A stretch of 64,000 bases of DNA, taken from the NCBI RefSeq assembly GCF_901709675.1, contig NC_051090.1:11169342-11233341 (forward strand). Reading direction: 5' to 3'. Under the pieces are notes generated by a model. It had not been told where the DNA came from. It searched no databases and was given only the letters and a program-made list of their open reading frames with translations. Made by a program: the position numbers and the translations under genes. This DNA comes from Syngnathus acus (lineage: Eukaryota; Chordata; Actinopteri; Syngnathiformes; Syngnathidae). Below are positions 1-13,900 of this stretch, piece by piece. Positions within the stretch are counted from its first letter, which is position 1. The number at the start of each line of letters is the position of its first letter.

Positions 1-60
1 TTAGTTTCATCTTGAAAATACATCCGAACGACAAATAAACTTTGTTACTAATGCACATAC

Positions 61-240
61 GGATGCATGCATCACGAGTGCCACGATTGCGTGTCCTTGT
101 TGGTGTGGTTTTATCACTTGGTTAGAATGTGTGTAGTTTGCCACAATTTTATCTGTGCAGAAAGAGGCTCTTTTTGATGCTACATCCAGCTTCCGTCTTG
201 CAGCGGGCATGTCTGGGCAAAACATCGCTGATAGGGCCAT
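61..240 (-). CDS. Possible coding exon of an unidentified minus-strand gene
   Basis: Read on the minus strand, a pyrimidine-rich tract and an AG acceptor (about 250) precede an ATG at 240-238. The frame stays open for exactly 60 codons to a good donor (GTATGT, at 60-55), in phase 0. The peptide begins MALSAMFCPDMPAARRK and is basic and cysteine-containing. I do not recognise the family. The rest of the gene would lie left of the window. An open frame of this length can occur by chance, so the call rests only on the pairing of acceptor, ATG and donor. Confidence 0.28.
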
Positions 241-463
241 TTTACCTCCTGAATTTTGTTTAAAAAAAAATAGTGATCAGGTTCATACACGTATTACACA
301 TAACTGACGTGTATGGTTCAATAAATGTGGGTGCAAAAATATCCCATTTAAAGTTTCATTTTTCTAGTGTGGGTCTTTAAAATGGAGTGCATCATTACAT
401 TCATGAAGCGTTTATGGAGCACTGCTTTTAGAGTTACTAAACAACTGTGATATAGTTGCAGGC

Positions 464-3400
464 ATGGGTCACCTCTTGTCCTACCGCAATTGCCTCCTGC
501 TGCTCTGCATCTTTTCCAACTGGATACCAGCAACCACCGGGCTCTTTGAATGGCTGAGGCAGACTGAGCATCCTCCAGCAGAAACAGCGCCTCCATCTGC
601 AGATGCCATTCTAGCAAAGGAAGCACAGTTTGAAATGTCAACCGGTGATGAGAGGTTCCTGTCTGAGGCCAAGCAGATGGAGCTGAATCCTCTAGACAGC
701 TGCCACCACAAGGTAATCGCAACATTGGAACTAAAAATTGAGGCAAATAGTGACGTTTTGTTGATTCCAGATGTTCTCACGGTCGTATCGTACAAATGGC
801 GTGATGGCATTTCGAGAAAGGTTTAGCATGCTGTTCTGTGTAGGTGGTTGCTCAGTTAAAAGTGAGCTGTGAAGGTCTCTCAGAAGAGGAACTGGCGAAA
901 CTGGGTGTCACATTGTTCAACTGCCAGGCACAGATTGAGGGGCGCACAACGTATCCATGTACACAACACATGGTAAGCCGTAAAATGTACACAACACATG
1001 GTAAGCTGGGAAATTCCACCAAATGACCAAGTTCTGTGCATGTCCACTTATTGTCTGGTCCTCCCAAATAACTGATCTCTATATAGCATTGCACTAAGTA
1101 CTCTTACCGTAACCTGAATTTTGGGAAGCAAACATGCTTCCATTACTTGGAGGTGATGGTTATGTTTCCCATTTGCAATTTCAGAGCATAAAGGAATGCA
1201 CGGCAGCGATGGACACGTGGAACGCCTATCACATCGTGAGCAACAGGGCTCGCGCCGTGTGCTACGCGAGTCGCCAGCAACTCTTTCGGCTCAGGGCAGA
1301 GCGCACCGTAAACATGGTCATCTCCACAGCTGCCAGCCAACTAGCTGCAATGGAAGACCTCAAGGTAGGTAGCGTGCATGCGTTTTCTGTTTGACCAGAA
1401 TTACAATTACTTTTTTTTGGATACTGGTTTGAGTGTTTTGTGTCAGGACGGCCAATTGGAGCTAAGAGAGCTGACGGCAGCGTCACTGGACCGGCTCCTG
1501 AAGGGCCACGGTGAGCTCCAGACTCAGCAGGTCAAGCTGCATAAAGGCCAGAGTCAAATGCAAAGTGACCTGAGAGACAACCTGCAGCGTCTGGCTCAGG
1601 AGAAAGCCCTCATTGCCTCAGGACAAGAACTGGTGGCCCGGCTCATCCGGGAAATTACCGATCGAATGGGTGAGAGCTTTTGCGCTTCTTTGGCTCCTAT
1701 TGGAGAGGATTTAGCAGTGGGTTCAAAGTGTGAGTCAAGCTCAAATCTTTATAACGTGCAGTGGGAACGTCGCGCTTTTGATCCCTTTCGTCAGAATATG
1801 CAGAAGACCCAATCCCACACAAGCTACCTGATTTGTAAGTTTTAGCGGCTGCGGTTGTGAACCAGTCCAATTCTGCCTTTTGTGCTGCAGCGTTTGTTCG
1901 TGAGAATGTGCAGATGCAAGGCTCCCAAGTGCAGGACAGACACAGAGCCGTCGTTCAAGACCTGGAGCACATCAGACACCAAGCTCAGGACATTCAGCAA
2001 AAACTAGGTATCAAAAGTCCAATCTGACGCTTGCAAGTTAGCTGAGTCAGTTTTGACATGAGCCGACCTGTGTCTTCAGACGACAGCGTGTCAGAGTTTG
2101 TCCAGTACCGAGAGCGGACTTTGCGCTACTACGCCGATGTCATGAGCAAACTGGAAAGCACGAACATCAGTCTGGGTGTGGTGCTGCGCTTCTTGGACGA
2201 AACGCGGGGCCACATAGAGCAACGGCTCGACACCATTCGAGGTTACCTCGATTGGGCAGGTGAGTTACACTTGCTGATCAGGTCGCCTCCCCTCCCCTTT
2301 TCGAAGTGGCATTTGTTGCCTTTCCAGGTTTCAGCGTCACCGCCATGTGGACGTGCGTCACACACGCCGGCTATTTCCTGCTGTTTGCTGTCCTCCAGTC
2401 GTTCCTGTGTTGTCCGGTTTTCTCTCGGGCCGCGTTGCTGCTTACTGTGCCCTTGAACGCAGCGGCTGAGGTCAACGGGCAGCCAGCGCTGGATCCGGCG
2501 AGTCTCTGCTTCCTGATGGTCACGCTTTGGCTTGGTATAAGCTTGAAGCCGGTTGGCAGCACAATTGGACGGATGGCATGTTGATCTGTTGCAGCTCTGT
2601 TTTCTTGGCCTCAGGACACTGGTTTGTCAGCCAGTTACGGGTTCAATTTCCGAGCAGAGGCAGAGCGTCTGCTGCATTCCCATTTGAATCGGTGGCGCCA
2701 CGAGAGTCCTGCGACACATACCCGCGATCCTCGACGCCACACAAGTGAGTCTGCCAAGCTTCTTTGTTGCCAAAAAGGATAGAGTATTTCACTGCACCTC
2801 ACGGCATCTTTTTGTCCTCAGGAAAGAGTACTGTTGCAGTGAACAGAACCAGCTGCTGAAGCAAGAAACCGGTACGTCAAGTTTGAATCTATCAAATCGT
2901 CCAAGAAGGTTGTAAGAACGGCTCGGACGGAATGTTCTCGTGCCATGCAGGTGATCTTGCTCCAGCTGCAGGATCTTCCCACAGGAAACTGGCAGCAAGT
3001 GGACCAGCGCATCACTGCCTTCCTCCTTTTCTAGCCCAGCCTGTTCTTTCAGCAGTAAGCTCATTGAAGGAAGGTTGCAATCGCAGCATCGTAGTAATTG
3101 ACTCTTTTGTCTGTTTTCAAGGGTTTGATTGGTGATATTCCTTGCAGAAAGCCTTTTGACTCTTTGAATGACTCTTACTTGACTAATGACTCAAGAAGCG
3201 CATCTCCCTTGCCATCAATGAGCACCAGGTCAGTGGCTGTTGCTTGTTGCGCCAAGTAACTGTTGAGAGCAAAGTTGTTGTTTGGCATTCAAGAGAAGTC
3301 GTATGCTCAAACTGCTGATATGGCCAACGGTTATTGCATGAATTTATGTGGAAAAATGCCATTGCCGGTCTTTTCAGCTCTCTATTAGGGCGTCCGTTCT

Positions 3401-3510
3401 GCAAGTCGATCACCAAAGCAAGGAAGGTGTGCAAAAAGAGAGCGCTGTTTGGACGGGATTACTGCAGAATCCATCAAGACAAACTCAACTCCTCTTCACT
3501 CGTCAACTAA
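464..3510 (+). CDS. bmb: Brambleberry, nuclear-envelope karyogamy protein (KAR5-like)
   Basis: Brambleberry is the fish protein needed for fusion of pronuclei and of the micronuclei (karyomeres) in early cleavage. It is a distant relative of yeast Kar5. Twelve exons join in phase: 464-712, 844-972, 1185-1364, 1447-1669, 1891-2007, 2080-2259, 2328-2534, 2615-2744, 2822-2871, 2951-3054, 3122-3228, 3378-3510, giving about 602 residues. Visible parts are a signal peptide (about residues 7-25), the cysteine-containing KAR5-type block across exons 1-3 (LDSCHH, LFNCQAQIEG, YPCTQHM, SIKECTAAMD), a long helical, coiled-coil-like stretch in exons 4-6, and two hydrophobic segments in exon 7 that suit a membrane hairpin. 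The C terminus is basic and ends near GRDYCRIHQDK. A 5' UTR intron is likely because an AG lies just before the ATG. The gene faces gfus tail to tail. Identity rests on recalled family motifs; the small C-terminal exons 9-11 are the least certain. Confidence 0.85.
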
Positions 3511-3596
3511 AATGTGACCTTGAAATTTGTACGTTTATGTATTGCTTACTTTTTAACCCCCTTCCAGGCACCAACTGTCCTTTTTAAACAATCTGT

Positions 3597-3602
3597 AATA
3601 AA
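3597..3602 (+). promoter_or_regulatory. Polyadenylation signal of bmb
   Basis: A canonical AATAAA lies 87 bp after the bmb stop codon. The gfus stop on the other strand is only 265 bp further on, so the two 3' UTRs are very close or overlap. Confidence 0.6.
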
Positions 3603-3753
3603 TTTAAAGCAAAACTTGTTTCACTCAGATGATACACTTACCAAGAGTAAAAACAGATTTGAGTTGGGCAGGCCATTTAATGTGGAACTGCGGCAAACCA
3701 CGAAGAATCGATCGGATTTTCCCCGCATGATACACACATGGCAATGAAATTCA

Positions 3754-6765
<3,012 letters not shown>

Positions 6766-7626
6766 CAGTGTTTCCCAACCTTTTTTCATTCACGGCACAC
6801 CTTTTCATTGGAAAAAATCTCGAGGCACACCACCAACAAAAATCTGTTCAGTGTTACACCAGCTTCTATATTAAAATCAGTTATATTACATCAAAAGACG
6901 TAAAGTTCTATTCCTATCTATAAGAAAGGTAAAGACCCAATGATTGTCACACACACATCTGGGTGTGGTGAAATTTGTCTGTATATATATATATGTATGG
7001 TGAGTCGAATAATTGAATAAAAATAAATACTAAAAATAAATAAATAAATTGTATTTCTTTTGTAAATAAAAGTGACAGTTTTTGAAAAAAGGTTTTAGAC
7101 AGTGTAAGTAATAAACTATTGAAAGTGATTGTGATCAAAATCCTAAAGAATCAATATGACTGTTTACTGTTTTAGACGAGCTATAAATATTGCGACATTA
7201 AGAACAAAGTCACTTTTAAAGACGCTCTGCTGTTCTGACAGCGGCTGAGTGGCTATCACAGTCGAGGTGTCTCTACTTGACTGTGTATTTTATGTTGGTG
7301 AAAAATGAACAATCCAGGTTCTCTCGTTGAACTACATGCTCTGATTTCCATCGGACCAAAAACGCACCACAGCCGTCATAGTGTCACTGTTAGTAAAAGT
7401 ACACAGCAACACACACATAAACTGAGTATGTGCCGATGCCACAACATGAAATCTCAGGATTCTCCGATTTGCCACGCATACACGATTAGCAAGTGGCTGA
7501 CCAGGCCTTGCGCTAACTGACCAGTGGTTTGCCGATCCTGTTTACAATACGCTCCGTAATTAATGTTGGACAATTTCCCACGGCACAGCTAAACATCTCT
7601 CACGGTACACTGTACGGGAAACACTG
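6766..7626. mobile_element. Complete non-autonomous hAT element (861 bp)
   Basis: Terminal inverted repeats CAGTGTTTCCC and GGGAAACACTG bound the element. A perfect 8-bp target-site duplication, AATTAGAG, flanks it at 6758-6765 and 7627-7634. Eight-bp duplications and CAG...CTG ends are hallmarks of hAT transposons. The interior has no transposase frame, so it needed an enzyme supplied in trans. It carries a fragment of a SINE tail at about 6929-6981. Confidence 0.9.
6929..6981. repeat. SINE tail fragment inside the hAT element
   Basis: About 50 bp closely resemble the 58.7 kb SINE from its AAAGTCCCAATGATCGTC end through CTGGGCGTGGTGAAATTTG. The fragment is followed by a short TA run. Confidence 0.6.
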
Positions 7627-7663
7627 AATTAGAGCACCGTTATAACTAACTGCAGGGAACCCG

Positions 7664-7943
7664 TCCATCCATTTTCAATACTGCTTGTCCCCACGGGGGT
7701 CGCGGGCGTGCTGGAGCCTATCCCAGCATTCATCGGGCAGTAGGCGGGGGAAAGCCTGAATCGGTTGCCAGCCAATCGCAGGGCACACTGAGACGAAGAA
7801 CCATCCACACTCGCACTCACACCCAGGGGCAATTTATAGAGCTCAATCTGCCTACCAAGCATATTTTTGGGATCTGGGAGGAAACCGGAGTGCCCGGAGA
7901 AAACCCACGCGGGCACGGGGAGAACATGCAAACTTTACACAGG
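7664..7943 (-). repeat. Truncated tRNA-derived SINE
   Basis: Same family as the full copy at 46711-47069, in the same orientation. It covers the body and tail (TCCATCCATTTTC at its low end, GAACATGCAAAC near its high end) but lacks the tRNA-like head with the A and B boxes. Confidence 0.8.
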
Positions 7944-8289
7944 AACCCCCACAATAAATGTGTATTCATTGTGTGTGCGTGTGTAAAATTACACAAAGCC
8001 CCATTTGAAATAAAGTTTCTAAATGTTCAACGTGGATTTACTGATGTTGCCTTCTTTTACACCATTTTGCCACTCCTCTTGCTTGGTGCTATTAGTTTTT
8101 TCCCCCACTAGAAAAACAGAGTAAAACGACAACAAAAATATCAAAAGTCACTACAAACCTGTGAAAAGTTACCCCAAATAAAGTTCAGATATTTGAGGAG
8201 GCTTTCATTGACATTTGTTGTACTGATCAATATGTTTATGCGTGTGTTTAGTTTTTTATCATTTTCAGTCTTTGTTGCATTATTGTTAT

Positions 8290-8375
8290 TTTATGTTCTG
8301 TATAAAGCGCTTTGTTATAGCTGCAGTTGTTGTGAAATGCACTACATAAAAAACTTTTATTGTATTATAATGTAG
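8290..8375. repeat. L2-like LINE 3' tail remnant (tentative)
   Basis: The TATAAAGCGCTTTG and AAATGCACTACATAAA stretches resemble the short terminal sequence of fish L2-type LINEs. No coding part remains. Confidence 0.35.
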
Positions 8376-10996
8376 GGAAATTGCAATGTTTTTTGTGTGT
8401 AAGCACACTTCCAAAATAAAGAGATGACATGTCAGGTAGGAGTTCGTTTTTCTTTCAACACAAACGTCCAACAGAGTAGAAGACGATGGCCGTATTCCAC
8501 TCGATTGTTTGTGTAACACTCTGGTTTTTCTTTTTCCATACAAGATGTGAAAGTATACACATCATCTAGATCAAGACAGCTCAGCAAAAGCAAACAAAAA
8601 AAGAATGTACACGTCAGGATATCAGGGTTAACGTACCCTCAACACTTGTCAAAATTCTTTCTCCCAAATATTTTCATTGCCCCAAAAGAATCAGCAGCTG
8701 CAAGTGCATCAAACCGATGGAGAACATATGAAAAACATACATGACATAAAAATAACATAAAAATAAAACATCTATTGCACGAAGGAGACAAATACAGCAT
8801 GAACGGTATGAATGGTCACCGCTGAAAAAGCAGTGCATGGTGCACGGCTGAGGTTTCACAGTAGGGCTCAATAGAACAGACAAGCTAAACTCGGCCAATT
8901 GATTGAGCACAAATGCAGAAGGGGCGATGGCAGTGAAGCAACTTTGTGTCTGACAAGCAAGATTAGGCGCATTAGAAACAACAATACTGACAGCTTGCCA
9001 GCAGTTAGCTACTCTGCTAGGTGACACATATACTGAGGCCAATAGAAGCAGAAGTCGTTTGTTATCTGGCAGCTTGCCACTGTTTGTGTCGCTTTGTGAT
9101 ATGTTGGAGATGCTTTTAAAAGTCCATTTGCAACATTTCAATAAAATCTGCCTCCTTGACCAGCTAACATCAAGTCACCAGTTTCAACGAGGGAAAAAAT
9201 TAACCAGAGAAGTCATTAAATCAACATGCTCAAGAAAATGATTGATTTGTCTTAGCTGCTAAGAAACGCTAAAATTCTAAGAGCATGTTAGCTTCTTGAT
9301 ATCACATACCAAAATCAACACAATTTAAAAAAGAAAAACAAAAGTTAGCAGTTTAGGCGGGAAGACACATACAAGTTAACCTCGCATAGCAAAGACTGCA
9401 AGCGAGCTGCTAGCTTCAACAAGGAGCACAAGCAGGGCCACCATTTGTTCCAACAATTCTGTCAAAACACTTTGGCCTTGCTTGAGTTACTTCATTTAGC
9501 TTAGCGACACAACTTCAAACAAAAGAGTGAATCGTGAATGTGTGGACTGTAAACCCCAAAATGGGGGGAAGAGATGCAGTCCCGATTTGAAATGCATTGG
9601 AAGTGGCACCAACATGGTAACTCAAAGGTGATCAATCAGAGAGTTCACATTAACAGGAACATTTGCATTGGGGGGGGGGAAATAACAAAGCAGTTTGCTT
9701 GTTGTACAGTCATCTTTTTTACAGTCCTGGATGGATACTTGTTGACAAAGTGACAGATATTGGACATTTTCAGTGAGTTTCTTGCGGTTATAAAAACCAA
9801 TTGTGCTTCACTCGGTAGTATAACAGCCAGCCAGCGGTGTCAAATTTAAACTTCAATTTCGAGATAACATGGGGGAAAGAAGGTAATCTTTGAACCAAAT
9901 TTGGGTATTATGTCTTCTAGTAGCCTCAATCCAGCAAAGCAATCACAGCATCCAGCAAGCGTTTACGCGTTTGTTTGTTTTTAAAGTGGTTTGCAAGGGA
10001 GCACAATGTAAACCTTCCCGTCATCAGGAATAAATAAGTACGCCAAGTCAAGACAGCAGTGTGTGTTCAATCACGTCCATTCGGTCGCTGATTCAAGTAC
10101 AAAAAAACAACAAAAAAAGTTGGTGAGTGGTTTACACATTTCCAGTTTGTATCGGTATCCTGTTCTGCCTGTCAACATTAGCTGTAGTTTCAAACATCCA
10201 ACAAGCTCATCATCTGTAGTTTCAAAAATCTCCAAATAAAAAGCTTAAAACATTTCTGTTAAAAAAAACAACAACAAATGATTCCCTCATCAAGTCATAA
10301 AAATTATAAACGTGTGCAATAATGAACTAATACTGCTTTAGCACTACAGTACGTTGTTTGATGTTTGTTAGCGGAAATCCATCAGTTTGTAGCCTATCCC
10401 AGCTGAATGTGGACTGGTTGCTAGCAATTCACCAGGTCACAATTTAGACAACCAATCACACTTATGGGGCAATTTAGATGATTGGGCCAAAATTGTTAGC
10501 TGATGTTGCTAAGCGCCAACTCTTCAACCTGTCCTCCATTTTCTTGTCCAGTAGCATCAGTATTGGACCCTCTGGATATAACATGTCCAAATGCACCACA
10601 CCTGAAACCAAAAACAGGGACGACGGGACGAAAACGATGAGCTAACGTCGCCCAAATATCCGTCCTCCATTTTGTTGTCCAGTTATGGCACGTCTGGAGA
10701 ATGGAAGTTTAACAAACAAAACAAGGTTTTTTTTTGTCCTCATCACAGTGAATCGTTAATAATTATGATAAAGAGCGTCAAATCCCATTGAGTCGTTTCA
10801 GAGCATTTTTTTTAGAGCACGAACACCAGCGGATGCTAACCGACGCTCCCAACAAAAGGGGGAGAACAACATCGCCTGGGCTCAACGCAAGACCTCTAAA
10901 GTGGGTTGCGGTTTTTTTTTGTGGAGCTGTCAATCGTGTGTTTGTGTGTTTCAATAGAATATTCAAGAGTCACGTTGGTGGTGGGCGGGAGACCGG
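8376..10996. other. Non-coding stretch downstream of eps15l1
   Basis: AT-rich sequence with no convincing open frame or splice pattern. It lies directly after the eps15l1 stop on the minus strand, so part of it is probably that gene's 3' UTR. A nine-G run is near 9670. I see no recognisable repeat body. Confidence 0.4.
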
Positions 10997-13900
10997 TCAC
11001 GCGTTAGACATCTCGGCCTTGCTGAGTGCGATGGCGAGTTCCAAGTCTTCCTGCTCCTGTTGCCGGAGACGCTTCAGGCGATCCCGCTCAGCCCGCTCAC
11101 TCTCCCGCTTGGCCCACTCCAGCTGTTGGGCCTCATTGTTAAACTGACACATACGCACAACAGACACAGGCACACGTACAGCCACATGTTCAATGCTGAC
11201 TAGCCTCTGCCAATAAGTCCGAGCATGAGACGACGCCGTCCGTCCAAACCTGCCTGTCTAAAAGCGACAGTTCAGTCGGGTTTTCAAATGTCGATATCAA
11301 AAAGTCAAACTCACCTTGACTTTGTCAGGCCCTGTCGAGGGTGAAAGAACACACGTTAGCAAAACATCGACTCGGTGGATCAAGTGTCCTATTGTCTCTG
11401 TGCTGTGGAAACCACAAATGTCCCAAATTGCCCAACTGTGTTTCATATTTTTTCACAAATGAGTTCGTTCGGTCTCCCTGATTGCCTCAAACAGCAAAGA
11501 CGTTCTGTAGCTCTCCAGTTCGAGTCTTGACATAATTTCACAGTCACATGACAAATGTGAAGGTTGCAAGAATCTAGGAAGAGTCTTACTTGGTGCCGAG
11601 GATGGCGGAGCGAAAGGGTCCTTGCCGCTGAAGGGGTCCCCCAAACCTTTTTTACTCTGGAAAGGGTCGGTGGTGTCCCTGCCGAACGGCTGGAAGGGGT
11701 CGCATGGCTTGGGGGCGTCCGTCGGGCCCGACATGTTCACTGGCGTCGTCTTACCTGCAGATATGAAGCGGTCACCGTTCTGTCACACTTTTGCACACTA
11801 ACTCACAAAATCCCGTCGGACAAAAGATCCCTGACGATAACCGGAGGTGCACAGTATGAAATCTTCAAAGTTGCACTCACCACTGGGGGGTTTGGGTCTC
11901 GGTGGAACTCCTTTCTTGGGGGGCAGGGCGGGCATGTCACTCTTCCTGCTGAATGGATCATCTGTAAACGCGGCCTGGCCGCACGGGAGAATCCGATTAG
12001 TCGTTGCCGTGCTGCCTCGAGCGTCTCAGGCAAGCGTTGTCATCATCGCACGTTACCTTCTGGTAGTCGGGCAGCCAACTAGCGCGGCCTTCGAACGGGT
12101 CTCTGGCTTTGGCCATGTGGCTGAAGTCGGCGAAACCGGCAGAGCTGCTGTTGCTGCTGCCGCTGAAGGAGCTACTGCCAAATGGGTCCAAAGCGCCAAA
12201 CAAATCTGAACAGGGACGGACGGACAGCAGTCAGGAAAATGGCCGTCGGCTCCCCCGGGATGCGAGAATTCCTACCTGCTCCTTTAGATTTGGGGTTGGC
12301 GCCGGCGAACGGGTCACCACTCGTGAAATGACTCATTTGCTGCAAAAGAACAACACAGGTGTTTATTTTCAAAATTTCTCAGTGGGGGACCAAAAAGTTC
12401 AGGTTCTTAGGCTTTCGGCTGAAATTTCAGAAAAATGCACTCTGATCTCATCAGTTGAAATGAAGTGGACCTTCTTTACACTTAATGTTTCAAGTTTCAG
12501 TATTTTTTGAACTTGTGATTGAAACTTGATGAAAAGTGAGCAGATGACACGCAAGGAGTGAATGTGTCACCTTTGAGGGTAGCGTGGCGCTCTTGCTGAA
12601 GGGGTCCGCTGTAGCGAAGGGGTCCAGCTTTGAGGTCTTCTTAAAGAAATCTTCAGACGAGGCCTTGAACGGGTCAGTCTCTTTGAATGGGTCGCCGCCA
12701 AACGGATCTGCAATTCCAAATAATGACACAGGACATCTTTTATTGGCCGATGATGTGTGCTTGGCAATGTTGCCCCGAGCTTCCGAGTTCTTGACTGACT
12801 TGCTTTGAAAAATGGGCACGATTCTTTTATATCACAAAAGTCAGAATGAGGGCTTCCTTGTGCCCGGTAAGGAAAAAATTTGAATCAATGCAACTTGGTG
12901 AGTATGCAACCAACTGGAAACAGATGTAAAATACTAGCTACGCTAATATTAGCGTTGGTGATTTATAGTCATTTTGAGCAGTGTATCCTGCAATGTTAGA
13001 TTGGTGGAGAAAGTGAGTGAGCAGCAGTGGCCACCCAGGTGCGAGATAGAACGGCACACGCAGTAGTAATCGAGTAGCTTCTATGCAGCCAAAAAAGTAC
13101 GAAGGAAGAAACCTCACTTGCACATTTGTTGTTTAAAAAGAATGCTTATAGCGCCATTATCGCAATAACTGTGATCATTTTGGTCCTAATAATCGTGCTG
13201 GTCCCATTTCGCAGAAGCAATGATAAAGTCGCCTTTAAAAGAAAAACGTGGAGGTGTGAAAGTGAGTACCTGCAGAAGCTGCTGGCGGCTTGGCAAAGGG
13301 GTCGTTTTGGAAAGGGTCTCCTGGATGAGGAGGAGGAAGATGGCAACCAAACCAAAGCGGGGCACCGAGTAAACGACAGCAACAAGCAAGAGGAGTCGAG
13401 GGAGGCGAGCCAAGGCGAGGCGACGGTCGCGCGCACCTTTGAAAGGGTCCGTCCTGAAAGGGTCCTCCGAGTGGAAAGGGTCAGCGTGAAGCTCCTGAGG
13501 TTGACTGTTGAACACCGACGGCTTAACTTTGAACGGATCCTCCTGCCAGACGCCCAAAAAATCTACATCAGCTGACTGGATGGCTGTTTTTTCCCCCAAA
13601 TTACCACAACAATGATCTCAGTCTTTTCCCAATGTCAGCAATTATTTTTGAATATGTCGAACGAAACACGAGAGACAAAATGAATTGACTAGAAAGGGAG
13701 GATGTGAGTACTTTTGCCACCTGCGGGTGCGAGGCCGTCCCCACAGAGGGGAAGGCTCCGTTCTCCCTGTCACTGAAGCTCTCGCTCATGTCGGCCAGGT
13801 TCGTCATGCTTCCTCCGTGGGTCCCGTTCAGGGTGCTGTTGTACTGCTCGATGCTTTTGGACACGTCCTGCTGGCTGTCTTGGATTTGCGACAGTTTACT

